Shown here in pieces: positions 17,625 to 29,894 of a DNA stretch of 64,000 bases. Under the pieces are notes generated by a model that had not been told where the DNA came from, did not search any database, and worked only from the letters and a program-made list of their open reading frames with translations. Location: the NCBI GenBank assembly GCA_036925085.1, contig JAUPFP010000023.1, positions 2,690,278 to 2,754,277 on the forward strand, given 5' to 3'. How positions within the stretch are numbered: the first letter of the stretch is position 1; each line of letters begins with the position of its first letter. This DNA is from Brachycybe producta. Lineage: Eukaryota > Arthropoda > Diplopoda > Playtdesmida > Andrognathidae. The position numbers were made by a program, and so were the translations under genes.

Positions 17625-17910
17625 TTTGACATTTGACCAATCGTGTATCAGCATATACCAACCTCATAGTTAAGAAGTAGCTTGTGACGTCAGAGGGGTT
17701 GACATAAAATTTATGATTGAGCAATTTTAACTTTTAGTCTTATAAAAAAAAAGAATTAATATAAAAAGTTATCAAGTTTAAAAAAAGGATCCCTTCATTT
17801 TTTGTTATTAGCTATTTTTTTTAATCAGAATAAACGACAAAATCCTAAATTTTAAGTCAACCACCATGACGTCACATTAGTTACAACTTCTTTGGTTGAG
17901 GCAGTTATAA
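17625..17910. repeat. Foldback repeat with CRE-like TGACGTCA ends, copy 1
   Basis: The left part reads GAAGTAGCTTGTGACGTCAG and GGGGTTGAC. The right part reads GTCAACCACCATGACGTCAC and ACAACTTCTTTGG, roughly the inverse. A second copy, with the same order and the CTTATAAAAA core, lies at 30635-30865. Confidence 0.65.
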
Positions 17911-18644
17911 TCAAGATAAATTTCTAAAGGTAAACCAACTTCATGTTAGAACAAAATGAGCCAAATGTGAGTGAAGAATGGTCTGCTTTTTGAAGCTAGA
18001 ATGAATGTAGACCATTTTTTTGTATTTTCATTGAATCGTATTGTAAGCGAAGCAGTACAGTTTGCGCCATCTATTGGCCACATTTAGTTTTGACACAAAA
18101 TACTCCATAGGAAAAGCCTAGCCTCCTATAGTAGGCTATGGGAAAAGCTCTTAGTTGAGTTAACTCAGTTTTAATGAAGACCATTTTGTATTTAAACATA
18201 CAAAATGTTCTTCATTATTCTTAAAATTAAGAATTCAACATGACTATTCAGAAGAACTAATTTTTAATTAACTCAGTATATTTATCTTAATTATTTTATT
18301 AATAATGAAAATAATAATCGTGTTTTGAAATCTGCTATCTGGCAACAGTGTAAACAGCTGAGTTTTGGTATTACTGCGCACAAATGTGCGCATTCTTATT
18401 TGGGTATTGGTTTCGTAGTTTGTCCGTGTTTCCCCGGCTGGTAGTCGTGTTACGTACGGCGTGCTTTTTTCTTCAAATATCTGTATAATTTTTTGTCGCT
18501 TTTCTGCATCGCTTTTAAACTGTAGAAAAAAAAATCACTTTTTTTGTTGTTTAAATTTTGCATTTGATTTTTGTTTATCTAGTTTATATCTTGTTTAGTT
18601 TATATAGTTTGGATGTTGTTAAATAACTAGAAAAGTGATCGCAA
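17911..18644. other. Upstream region of the SECISBP2-like gene
   Basis: The 3' part (from about 18400) is richer in GC and CpG (TGTTACGTACGGCG near 18450) and probably contains the start site and 5' UTR of the gene that begins at 18645. No TATA box stands out. Confidence 0.4.
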
Positions 18645-21600
18645 ATGGCAGCTAACGATAGGGAAATTACTGCTGCTGCTGCTGCTTCTTCTTCTGCTGC
18701 TTCCGTTCAGGTGAGTTTTTTTTTTTCTTCTTCTTCTTTCGGTAAAAATTCTTTCGATTTTCAGCCGCTTAGCCTCCTTTTCTGCAGGTGATTTTATATT
18801 GCTTTTTAGCCTTCAATGCAACTTATATAACAACTGAACAAGCTTTACTTTTAGAGGCTAGCGATTGCTAATCGAAAGAATACTTGTTTTTTTTTTTTTC
18901 ATTTCTCTCGTTGCTCGTTCGTTATTCGTTACGCCGCGTCCTGTAGCGATTCCGTAATAAATCAAAGGAGGTCATTAAAAACGGCATGGTCATGAATGAC
19001 GTCATGCGGAGTTATTAACAATGCGTATAAAGAGAGAAAGATAGGACATGTGTTTCTATTGAGGGGGGGGAGGGAGGGGTGCAGACGACGACGACGATGA
19101 GGAGGTGGAGAAGGCGGAGGAGAAGGGTGGACCGGGGGGGGGGGGGAAGAGAAGGGCGAAGTTAAACATTTTGCGCCGATTCACTTGAAACACTCGACGT
19201 CTTATTTGTTTTGTGTGTTCGTCTTTTTCTCGTTTCGAAGGTCGAATCTTTGTCCCTTTTCCTTCCCTTTTTTTTTTCTTACGTAGAAGAAGAAGAAAAA
19301 CACTTTTAAAAAAAACACGTTTTTAATTTTGCAATTTCTTCGTGTTCTTAGCTAATTATTACTGCAATTTATAATAAAAGAAAAATATGTAACTTTATAG
19401 TTTTAGCAATTTTTCTTTTTCTTTCTGTTACTTACTTTTTTTTTTTTTAACTGTCCTTGGAATCTTGGATATAAGAGATTATTATTATTATTATTATTAT
19501 GATTGCAAAACTTTTTTTTTTAATCATTTTGAAATTCAGGGGGTTATAAGGATAATGGGATTTCAGAATTTCTGGGATGTTTAGTCTTAAGGGTCAAGAA
19601 GGACAGGGCCCCCCCCCCCCCTTAGACCCAAATGAACAACGTTTTTTTTAAATCATTGGAAGGCTTTTTATTAAATTCAGGAAGAGGAAAATCGAAGTAT
19701 TATTACGCATGTTTCATGGAACCGGGAAGAAGACCTCCCTCTCCCTACCACCACAATGGGATTACAACTGAAGTGTTCCTTTCCTGATGGTTTAGGTTCA
19801 AAAAGGACCGCCCTTAGTAACAAAAGTGAACACGTTTTCAACTGCTAGAAACTCTATTGGATTCAGGAAGAAAAAAGATATTATTGCACATGTCACGTGT
19901 GTTTGAGGGTGTTCCACAATGAAACTTGCAATAGTTCATCGAGGTTTCAGGGGACCCCACAATGGATTGCAATAGTAAATCAAGGTTCGAGGGGCCTCCA
20001 CAATGAAATTGCATTAGTTCATCGTGGTTTCTAAGGGCCCCCACAATGAAACTGCAATAGTTCAGCGAGGTTTCAAGGAGCAAAAGAGATTTCTTATACG
20101 CACATGTTAACGTTTTAGAGCACTAAAGTGGGCTATTCATTAGATTGATCACTGGATTAGTATAGGGAATTGAGAGTTTACCGAGATGAGGAGGACCATG
20201 AGGGTCAATGCACCGGTGTTTATGATGCTATAAAGGGACTTTTGAAGTTGTGAGTGGAAACAAAAGGCTCCATTTATGCCCATTATTACTAAAAAAAAAA
20301 CATTAAAAAAAAAGGGAATTGTGAAGTCTGGAAGAGGACTAATGGACCTATGGGGGCCCCCTCTTTATGTGGACGTCAAGGAGGATTAGTAGAGGGTCTG
20401 AGAGAGACCACATAAAGAAAGTGACCCATAAAGGGGCCAAGGATTGTAATATAAACATTCATTAGATATCTCTATGGATGCAAAAAGTTGTTATTAAGTA
20501 ATAAGGGAGGGGGTCATTAAGGTAAAAATAAAACCAAGAGGTAATAATAAAGCCATAAGGAGGAGGGGGCAAGGGACCTCCTAAGGTAACTTCCGGTTAT
20601 ATTGCATTAAGGTGGTGGGTAATAAAAGCTAATAACTAAGTAGACCCTAAAACCGGTCTCTTTTTTAATCTTTGGTCCTTTTTTTCAGTTGAATGAACTG
20701 GAGAATTCTTTTATGTTATTAATATTAATAAAAGTTTTTAATTAATTCTTTTTGTCTCATCATCATCATTGTCATAAAAATGAAAAAGAAGAGAATTTAT
20801 TTTAATTTTTTCTTTTGCCGGTTGTTTTAACCCTCCACCCCCCCCCCCCCCTCTCACCACCTCCACCCACGCAGACATTTAGAAAAATAATTCATCACGA
20901 GATAAGATTATTAACAAAAAAAAAATTGTTTTTAATACTTTAAACTTTAATCGGAATCGGAAAATAATAAAAAAAAAAATCTTTAAAACGAAATAAAAAA
21001 AAATATTTCAAGAATTTTTTTTTAAATTTTTTTTTTTAATTTCAAAGTGCAAAATGTTGAGAATTGTTCTTTTGTTATTGAATTTCTTAATAGACTTCGA
21101 TTGCGTTTAAATATTGCATAATTAATTTTTCGCAATCTTTTTTTTTTACATATGGAAAAAAAAAATGAAACAGGCCTAATTCACTTTGAAGAGAAAAAGT
21201 ATTTAAAGATAGCTCCATAGAAAAATACTTGTATACATGCAAGGTAGGTGGCGCAATGCAACCTCCATAAGTGGCGAACAACACTCTCTAATTAGTTGAA
21301 ATAGAATGCAGCCTCCTTTTAGCTCTAAAAGCGTCCAAAACAACCTTAATTATCAGCACGTGGACAAACTAACCCCCAGAACAACATTGTCAACATATAA
21401 GTGAAGAGAAAGCACGTGTAGAAATAGCGATGACGCAATTAAGTTTGCCACGTGCAAAAAAAGGAAGAAGGCGAGTCAGAGTTGAATGAGTGTCAGTACA
21501 TTTATATGGGAGAAGGAGGGCTAGTGGCGCCATCTAACGCTACACGCACAAAATAAATGATTTACTTTGCATTTAAAAGAAATGTCAAATATATTTGAAG

Positions 21601-24600
21601 TCACCCTGTAAACACTCAGGACAGGCAGTTAGAAATCGGGGAGAACTTCAGTTGGCTCCGCCCTTGTTATGACGACCGGCAACTTCTAATTGGTTTGTTG
21701 TGGTTCGACGTTGAAAAGGGCGGAGCATGTGACGTCAGACTACATAACCAACCAATTAGACGTTGCATTCGTCATAACAAGGGCGGAGCCAACTGAAGTT
21801 CTTCCCGATTTCTAACTGCCTGTACACTCTAGTGGGCTCTAAGTTGGTGTTTCTTTAACTGAGGTCCGTGGACGCTAGGATGGAAAAAGGGGGGGGGGGG
21901 GGGGTCAAAACCGAGAGCTGTGGTCCTGAGGTCCGAAGATATAGGCCCTACTATAGGTCTGTCATGGTCTGACTTCAAGAGAAGAAAAAAAAAATCACCA
22001 AAAATGTTGATATGCATTAATTTGAATAAATTAATATTTTCAAATACTGATAAACGTGGAATTTTTCTGGTTTTTTAAAGTGTAAACGACCCTCGATGTT
22101 GTTTAATTCTGTCTTTTAACAGCAAAATTAAGAGAAACTTGAAAAGTCAAATGTCAAACTATAGAAGGGGGTTTTAGCATGTTGATTATCTTGTGTCGTT
22201 TTTGTGTTCTATCGAGTTGGTTTCTTCACTCCACTCCCGATTTTTAGAAAATTTATATTTTTCAAAGTGTTTTAGAAACTAGAATAGTTGCTGATAATGT
22301 TAAAAGTTTTTTTCATGATGATATCTTTCAAAATAAACTTTTTATGACAAGTTTGAAAAAGGCGACTATAGTTTTTCATGAAATGGCAATGGAAAAGCAT
22401 AAATTTCAAACTTCTATAAAATAGTTATTTTTTGAGGTTATTGGCCATGAAAATACTTTTAACATAATCTTTTACCATTCTAGTTTTGAAACCAATTTGA
22501 ATTTTTTCAATAATGTCATTTCTAAAAAAAAAAAAAAAACGTTCGCTGGACGTTTTTTTTTGCGTCCAAATTTTACAAAAACCACAATGGAGCGCATAGC
22601 ATTAGTCACTACTTACATATCTATAAAGCCACCTTAAGTTATTCAACTGTCCAGTTTCTGATACACTTTCAATTTCTCCTGAAGCGGTTTTATTGTTTTC
22701 TATTTGCAGATAAAAAGCACAATTTCTAAAAACAATAAGGGCACATTTTTGAATTTCTATTTGCGTCAAAGTTTTGGCTTTAATTACCAGGACCGGATCA
22801 GCCATTGGGCAAAAGGGCTGCAGCCCAGCCCCCCCCCCCCAAAAAAAAAATCGTGGTGAACATTTTTTAACGACTGTAATTACTGTAAATCGACAATTTT
22901 TTTTTTTTTGCAAATGATCAAAGGAGCACATTATCGCCAAAGTTATGTAATTCCTAGTGATGTAAAAAATAACTGAAGTCTGAAAGAGAAAACCAAAACT
23001 AGTAAGTATTGATTACGTCATTTATGGACGAGGCCCCCATACATATATATTAGCCGAGGGCCCAATGTAGGCTGATCCGATCCTGTTAATTACCATCCTT
23101 CATATTTAGTTGTAAAATTATAAAAAAAAGCAAAAATATTTGCCCAGCACTCAGTATTGAAGAAAAAAAAAAATTGGCAAGTACATTGTGAGTTAAAACT
23201 GTAAATTACATTTTTAGGCTGTAAAGTGGAAATTAAAATTGTAAATTAAGCCTTTAGGCTTTAAAGAAGGACTTAAAACTGTAAATTAAGCTTTTAGGCT
23301 GTTACCAGCCCTACTACCAGGTGAGTAAAATGGTAAGTAAGACAATTTTGGCTGTACAAGGTGTTTCAAATGTAAGCTTAAAAAGTTACAGTGGGGGATT
23401 TTAACAGTTTCTTGACATTTTCATCCGAAGTGAATGTCGTTTTTTAAGTGTTGTTTTCTTCCTTTATAGACTTCCAAGTTGAGTCCCCACGTGAAGCCGT
23501 TCGTTCCCCGTCATTTGCAACAGACTGAACCTTCTTCATATTTAGCTCCTCGTTCTTCTCATCCTTCTCGCTACAGTCCGAACTACCATGTGCAGCACGG
23601 TTACCCCAATCACCAGGCTCATTATTTTCCCTTGATGAGTGGTCCCTATTCACTTCAGGACTTTCAGACTGGGTTTGTGAAAACCAAGCAATTAAAACAA
23701 AGAATGATTGATCTTTTATTTTTTGAAAAAGGAACCTTTCGATTTTTTTTCAGTTACAGCCTTTATCCGTATCCAGTTTTCATGGTTGAAGAAGTAACTC
23801 CTCACGGTTCGTACGTTTCTCCTGGTACTTTTGTTTGTCCGAGAGCGTCGTTGCAGCCACGAAGAACATCTACGAAGTCGAGGTTTAATGATCATAGTTC
23901 GAATTCGAAAGGAGGAAGCGTCTCGGACGGGGTTCAAACTCAGTCTTCTAGTAACAAGAGCAGTAGCAGCACTGCGTCATCCGTAAATGTGTTAGATTTT
24001 CTGGGCGAGTTTTCTTTATTTTATTCTCGTTAACTTTTAATTGTAGGAAACATCCGACGAAAGTTCCGTTCGAAACGCTAAAATGACGAATGGAGAAACG
24101 AAGTGTTCGAGAGAGGAGAAGAAACTAGAAGAAGTTTCGAGTGTAGAAAAGTCGAAATGGAACGATCGTCAAACGAATTGGAAACAGAGAAAGTTACGAC
24201 AAACATCTGAAAAGAGAACGTCTTCGTCTAACGAAGGCGTCGATGATGAAGAACACGAAGGAAAAGAAGAGAAGATCTCAAACGGAAATTCGCGTTCCTC
24301 GTCTCGTGATCGTCGTCATCATCAGGTCAATAGGGAAACTCATTTTCCAAAGCCAAAGTCTTTTGCCGAAATCATAAAACAGAATTCCTCCGATAATATC
24401 GTTGTCGACACTCGAAATAACTCTTGTTCGGTTTCGATATGTTCGAAAACAGATGAAGAGAAGGTGAACGTTTCGTCGCCATCACCACCACCACCACATC
24501 CATCTTGCGAAAAGAACGGAGAACAAAAATCTATTTCAAAGAATATTTGCCGTGAGAACGGTACTACCAGTGTTGGAAATAATGACAGCCAGCGATGGTC

Positions 24601-27600
24601 TTACGTTCAATCGAAACGCCATCATCATCAATATCCTCAATCGGAACAAAATACGAGAAACAGATCCAGTCGTAGATCTAGTACTTCTTCCGATGCAAAC
24701 TCCGTCCATTACGAAAAACCGGTTCAGGGGAGTTTTTCCATAAGAAATGGAAAAGAATTTGAGACCTTCAATACGTCGATTACAAGGAAACACGAAGATT
24801 CGATTCGTAGTCGCAACCAAGATTCGATTCGTAGTCGCAACCAAGATTCGATTCGTAGTCGCAACCAAGATTCGATTCGTAGTCGCAACCAAGATTCGAT
24901 TCGTAGTCGTAACCAAGATTCGCTTCCGGTTCGAAGCGAAGATTCGATTCGTGTTAAAAACGAATCGAGATCTGAGATAATTAACGAGGTTCCCGTTAAA
25001 ATCGATGCTGCGTCTACGGACGATGACGCATGGACCGAAGTTAAGAGCAATCGACGTTGGAAAGATTCGAAGCAACAGTCTCGTAGACAGGTCCACTTTG
25101 CAAAAAAGACGGCCGACGAATATGAAGTTGTCAAAACGAACCGTAATTCTAAAGAAAGTTCGCCTTTGGCACCACCACCGCCATCATCATTGTCATTATC
25201 ATCATCATCATCTAGTCAACAAACTGACAAGAAGTCAAATTGTTTGGAAACAGCGTCACGGATCAAAACTTCACCTTCGACTCTATGCAATTCAAAGACA
25301 TTAAAAAATACTGAGAACCAATTGGAGAAATCGAGAAATGAAAGTAAAACCAATAACTCAGAGAGTTTAACTTCGGAAAACGAAGTTAAGACGAAAAAAA
25401 AGAAACGAAAAACTGCTGGACAGTTGAAAAAGGAATTTCATGAGAAAGTTAAGACTTTACCTGCGGTTCAAGGGAAGGTCTTAACTGTCTCCGAAGAGTT
25501 TTACAATCAGTTCAAACAGAATGCGACCGATAATTCAACGGTAAACGTTTTGAACGAAAAGAGATTGTCTAGAAACGAATTTCCTAGGTTAAAAAAGAAA
25601 AATCAGGTTGTCAACAATCTGAACTGTGAAGCTGACATCGCTGCAACGATGAATCTTTTGAATGTGGATTCGGACGATGGTTGGACCGATGTTGAGGGCA
25701 ATGAGTCGTACGAGAACTACCATAAAGATCTCGATAAGAAAAAGAACTCGCGTAGTAATTGTATCGTCGACAGTTTTCCGGCTCTCGGAAGTTTGATTGA
25801 CCCCTTCGTAGCTTCAGACATGTCTTATAGTTCCTTATTGAAAAAGGTTTTTTTTCTCTCGGTGTTTTATGTTTTTGATATTATGTCTTTTTAATGTAAT
25901 TATTTCTCAACGTTTTATTAGAACTTCTGGAGTCTTCCGCCACGAATAACTCCAGTTGAGAATGTTTCAATGGATAACCGAACTTCGTTCTTGGAGAAAT
26001 TACTTGCTGGTAACTTATTTGTTTGTTCAATGTGAAATGTTTTGAGTTGTTATGGTTCTTTTTTAAAGTATAAACGCCTATATTGGACTCTTTATTATTC
26101 TGTTTTTTAGCAGGAAAGTGAAGAGAAGCTTGAAAAGTGTTTTAAAAACTAGAAGGGTCGCTAAATCACTTAAGGGTGGGTCCAGATACAGAACAAAGAA
26201 CTCTGTTTGTGAACAGTGTGGACGATATTCTGAGCAACATTTAGTTCGTTGTTCTGTTCGGCCTAGATCCAAAAGTTGTCGGTTTTTACCCGTCACATCA
26301 AAGGATGTTTCTGTTTTGGGCCAGGATTAGTTTGGACGTTTAGGCTAACATTTTCTCTGAACATCCATTATGAGGGGAAGAACGTTACAAACATGTTCTG
26401 TTCATGTTTGAACACTACGGCCACAGTGTATAGAACAGGGAACATATTCTGTTCTTTGTTCTGTTCTAAGTCTTCAGTCTCTGGACTCACGCTAAGCTTA
26501 TTCTCATATCTTTCAAAATAAGCTTTTTAATTTTTGTCCATAAAAGTTGCGTTTCTGTTTTTATATCAAATTGTGAAATTGTTTCTTTTAAAAGTTTGTT
26601 CTGAAAACATTTTCGGACGTTTAATTGTATCTTCTTCTTTATAAAAACATTCATTTTTGTGTTGTTCATTGGCTCATTTGTAGAATCCTCTCAGAAAGAT
26701 TGTCCTGTTTTCAATGGCCAGATGAAGGGCATCGGAGGATTGATAACGTTTCCCGACGGTCACTTGAACGCAACCGACAGTGTTCCTATTCAAAAAATCG
26801 AACCTAAAAAAAAGCCCAAATCAAATAGCGTCGTTAAGATTCACTTAATAAATCTGATAAAGAAGAAACAAGTAAACGACGAGTAACGACAACTAAATTC
26901 AACATATATCAATTTTAAATTGTTTTCTCGTTATACAGAAGCGTTCCAAAATTCGTTTGTCTTCCAAATACGCTAAAAAGAATCCAAGAAAAGTTAGTTT
27001 CTGTTTTCAATTGCTCTTCGCAAAGGTTTATAGCGGAGTTTAATTTGTCTAGGTGATACCATATATTGCCAATATTTTGGACTCGACCGCTCCTCTCAGA
27101 AGACGGGGAAAGGAACGAGAACATCCACGGAAAAAGAAACCAAGTGCTCTTAAGAAAATCATTTTAAAAGAACGAGAAGCAAAGAGGTCGATTCGTGCTT
27201 CAAAGGTCGTTATCAATGATGAAGAAGAAAAAGAAAACGGAGAAGAGGTTGTGGAGTCGACGCAAGATGATGATGCCAAAGAATCGTGTGCCTTTCCCAG
27301 TGCGTCGGGCTCCGAGAATGTCACTGCCAAACACATCATTCACAGCCGAAAGTTCCGAGAGTACGAACGTTTTATACTTTGCTCGGTTTGTGGTTCATTA
27401 CTTTGTCTCAATTTGTTTGAATTGTTTTATTACAGATACTGTGATCAAATGCTGAATCCGGAGATTGACGAAGTTGCGAAGAATTTGATTCACGATCTGA
27501 TCAGATTTCATGATCGGCTTTATAATAAAAATCCAATCAAAGTATGTCTTTAGTTTTCTCTTCAAGGTGTTTTACGAACAGTTGATTATTTTTAAGCTTT

Positions 27601-28802
27601 GGTTATTCTAAAGGCAAGCTTGAAACGTCGAATGGTCATTGGACTAAGAGAAGTTGGAAAGAATCTAAAACAGAAGAAACTAAAATGTTTGATTCTAGCT
27701 CCGAATTTAGAGAGGATAAAATCGAGTGGTGTGTGAATTTTTGCAAAAGATTTGAATTTGAATTTGAATTGTTAATGAAATCAAAAAAAAATTATCGATA
27801 TTATTTGTCAGGTGGTCTGGACGAAGCGATGTATTCCGTTATCGGAATGGCTCAAGAACAAAACGTCCCTTTTGTCTTTGCTTTGGGAAGACGACGATTG
27901 GGAAGAGTATGTCTTAAGAAAGTACCAGTCAGTTGCGTCGGTATTTTTAATTACAGCGGCTCGGAGGTATAAAATTCTTTCTGACAGTTTTTGTTAAAGC
28001 CTAGACGCGAAAGAGTTGCACTTGCTGTGAGGCGTGGTCAATTTTGCGGTTCCAAAGTTGCTCAAATTTCTAGCACAATTTTTTAAGGGTGACTGAATAG
28101 ATATTTCTTTCGTTTTTGCCCTTCTCCCCACTTTCTGGGGATAGTCGCTGCAATGCCTGCTATGCTGCAGGGGCGTTTTTGGAAAATATGGACGAAAAAA
28201 CGTCAAGCAAACGTTTTTGCCTTTTTTGAAAACAATTTGAATTATTTCGTAATGTTTTTTTAAAAAAAAACGTTCGCTTGATGTTTTTCCGTCCAATTTT
28301 TTTTAAAAACATCTATGTAGCTTAGCATTAGCCACTGCAGTGGCGCTATCTGGGGGAAAGAAACAAAATCTATTCAGCCATCTTAAAACTGAAAAATATT
28401 TTTAAATAACTGAAAGGTTTTTTAGTAAAATTGGGCCTTTATGAGGTCAATAACCTTTAATTTGGGGGGTGTCAAGCAAATTAGCATAATTTAAAAGGGT
28501 ATAAAATGTAGTCAAGAAGCAAGCGCAGCTTTTAATTATTCTTAAAAACGCATTTTGAAGAAAATGAGGTGGTTAGAATCGAGACCACGTGCCAAGGCAG
28601 GATTGTCTAGGCTCGTAATCTAGAATTATTTGAATCGTGTCAAATCGATTAATGTTATTTTGTTTTCTTTCTTAAGTCCAACTTCAATCGCTTATGTGAG
28701 CTCGCAGAGGAGGCTAGAAAATCGTATCAAAATACGTTATCTGAAGTGCTGAATGACTTCGAGTCTTGTAAAGGAATCTCAAACGATGTCGAAGGTTTGT
28801 AG
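18645..28802 (+). CDS. SECISBP2L: SECIS-binding protein 2-like (12 coding exons)
   Basis: Coding exons are 18645-18710, 23470-23672, 23754-23982, 24047-25846, 25922-26009, 26684-26871, 26939-26992, 27053-27360, 27436-27541, 27614-27728, 27812-27966 and 28677-28802. All phases join, giving 1145 residues. The protein binds the SECIS hairpin in selenoprotein mRNAs so that UGA is read as selenocysteine. The long disordered N-terminal part (most of the 1800-nt exon) is rich in Ser, Arg and Lys. The conserved C-terminal block starts at GKEREHPRKKKPSALKKIIL. The L7Ae RNA-binding domain (about residues 970-1103) shows KFREYCDQML, KRRMVIGLREV, KCLILAPN, GGLDEAMYSVI, PFVFALGRR and VSCVGIFNYSG, close to the vertebrate SBP2/SBP2L pattern. 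Whether it is the SECISBP2 or SECISBP2L type cannot be settled here, since many invertebrates have one gene. Exon 4 carries a 24-bp coding minisatellite. Confidence 0.93.
19025..19150. repeat. Purine-rich G-run segment in intron 1
   Basis: The plus strand is nearly all G and A, with runs of 8 and 13 G. It could form G-quadruplex or triplex structures. It lies in the 4.8-kb first intron of the SECISBP2-like gene, close to the 5' end. Confidence 0.6.
19914..20082 (+). repeat. Four-copy ~43-bp minisatellite in intron 1
   Basis: Each unit starts CCACAATG and contains GCAATAGT(T)CATCGAGG-type sequence. Copies begin near 19914, 19956, 19998 and 20040 and differ by several bases. Confidence 0.75.
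21225..21585. repeat. Interspersed repeat, family E, copy 1
   Basis: This segment matches 63505-63830 over about 300 bp, sharing TTTTAGCTCTAAAAGCGTCC, CCTTAATTATCAGCACGTGG, AGAAATAGCGATGACGC and GGGCTAGTGGCGCCATCTAA. Both ends carry AGATGGCGC-like words in inverted orientation, so it is probably a non-autonomous DNA transposon. Confidence 0.75.
21622..21822. mobile_element. Foldback MITE, family C, copy 1
   Basis: The element starts CAGGCAGTTAGAAATCGG and ends with its inverse. The arms extend about 90 bp inward (GGCTCCGCCCTTGTTATGAC and its complement) around a short centre with GTGACGTCAG. The full element can fold on itself. Two other copies are at 57017 and 59331. Confidence 0.88.
22060..22645. 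repeat. Foldback repeat, family A/B mosaic
   Basis: It begins with the family A head (TTTAATTCTGTCTTTTAACA) and continues as the B variant (GTTTTAGAAACTAGAATAGT, GATATCTTTCAAAATAAACT, AACGTTCGCTGGACG). It ends ATATCTATAAAGCCACCTTAAG, the B terminus. Confidence 0.65.
22788..23085. mobile_element. Non-autonomous hAT-like element with perfect 8-bp target duplication
   Basis: Terminal inverted repeats are CAGGACCGGATCAGCC and GGCTGATCCGATCCTG. The 8-bp TTAATTAC is present directly on both sides (22780-22787 and 23086-23093). It is 298 bp long, with no coding capacity, and a C run followed by an A run lies inside. The CAGG-type start and 8-bp duplication fit the hAT superfamily. Confidence 0.85.
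24797..24964 (+). repeat. 24-bp coding minisatellite in SECISBP2-like exon 4
   Basis: Five near-identical 24-bp units (24797-24916) encode DSIRSRNQ each time; only a C/T change marks the fifth. Two decayed units follow (DSLPVRSE and DSIRVKNE). The unit length is a multiple of three, so copy number can change without a frameshift. It adds an Arg/Ser-rich stretch to the disordered N-terminal half. Confidence 0.95.
26060..26640. repeat. Foldback repeat, family A, in intron 5, split by another insertion
   Basis: The left arm (TTAAAAACTAGAAGGGTCGC, about 26064-26169) and the right part (ATATCTTTCAAAATAAGCTT from about 26497) are the two sides of one family A copy, separated by a different element. 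Confidence 0.7.
26170..26496. mobile_element. Inverted-repeat element nested in a family A copy
   Basis: Ends read GGGTGGGTCCAGATACAGAA and the inverted TCTCTGGACTCACGC. Further in, AGAACAAAGAACTCTG faces ATTCTGTTCTTTGTTCTG. It interrupts a family A repeat, so it is the younger insertion. Confidence 0.7.
28083..28388. mobile_element. Foldback MITE, family B, in the last SECISBP2-like intron
   Basis: The left end is TTTAAGGGTGACTGAATAGA and the right end AATCTATTCAGCCATCTTAA, inverted to each other. Facing AACGT-rich arms in the centre (AAAAACGTCAAGCAAACG and CGTTCGCTTGATG) make a long hairpin. Relatives are at 60186-60775 and at the right half of 29895-30280. Confidence 0.75.
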
Positions 28803-29890
28803 CAAGGTTTATAAGGATAGAAAAAAATGCTAGAACGGAGAGAGAGTGCTGGAATAGGAGTCAGTATTATGCGTTACGACACGTTAAATAAGTTGATGGT
28901 TTTCAAAGTTTGATTAGCTGTTATTTTGTTTAATCACTAAGGTGGAAAAAATTATGCTTTTTATGCATTATAAAAAGGCTTGTTTAGAGGCTAGAGTCCT
29001 CTCAGAGGTAATCGTAAACGTAATCGTGTTTTTTTCTATATTTTAGCCTTTAAAAAGACTTTTTGAATGGAAAAAAAGCATTAATTTTTTTGTTTGCTTT
29101 GATTATAACGTAGTTATTTTTTTTTAATTACGCAGATATTGTTTATTGCTCAAAAAAATATTGCCATTTGTTAGAGAAAAAAACGACAAACATTTTTGTA
29201 GTTCATCAATTTCGTTGTAAATATAGTGATAACATAGGAAATTATTGAGGAGAAACTTCACTGTTATATTCACAATTATTCCTCTTCTTCAATCGATTTG
29301 AGTCATTTATTTTTCTTTGAAATTATTATTTTTTTGTTCCTTTCTTTTCTCTTATGATTGTTAGTTAGAAGAGTTTATGAATTTGTTATACGGTAAACAC
29401 ATATAGATTTAGGGTTAATTGTAGTTAGGAAAGCAGATTTGAGTTTCTCAGAAGGTTGTTTAAATGTAATTTTTGCACCCACCCTGAAGGATAAAAAAAA
29501 CTTATGCAATTTATTGTCGTTAAATTGGATCTAGTCTAGTATTTGAAAAATTATACAGAAAAACAAAAAAGGAATTATAATTTTATAAATTAGCACGGTT
29601 ATTTTGTTAAGCACGATACAAATTAAAAACCGATAGAAAACAAGAGAATGAAAAATTCACGTTTAATTATGATTTTAATTGATATGTTGGTTCATAGATG
29701 AATTTCATATTATAAATTTGATTAGGTTTTTTTTTTCTTTGGTTTTGTTTCTGAATTTGTAATGATTGCATTTTTTATTGCAAGAATTAGTTGATATGCA
29801 AAGTAGGAGTTGATGTTTTGTGATAATGGGATTGAGCAAAATGAAATGTGGAATAAAAGAAGAGGAAAAATATATTTTTATTAAGATTTT
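28803..29890. other. 3' UTR and intergenic DNA after the SECISBP2-like gene
   Basis: The region is AT-rich with no further exon. An AATAAA near 29850 may be the poly(A) signal, though one closer to the stop is possible. Confidence 0.4.
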
Positions 29891-29894
29891 TTTT

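Noticed and set aside
24797-24964. 24-bp repeats as a CRISPR or attachment structure
   Set aside because: They are in frame, head to tail without spacers, and inside a clear coding exon.
24536-25134. Minus-strand ORFs of 186 and 136 codons over the coding minisatellite
   Set aside because: The 24-bp repeat keeps all frames open; the SECISBP2-like plus frame explains the region.
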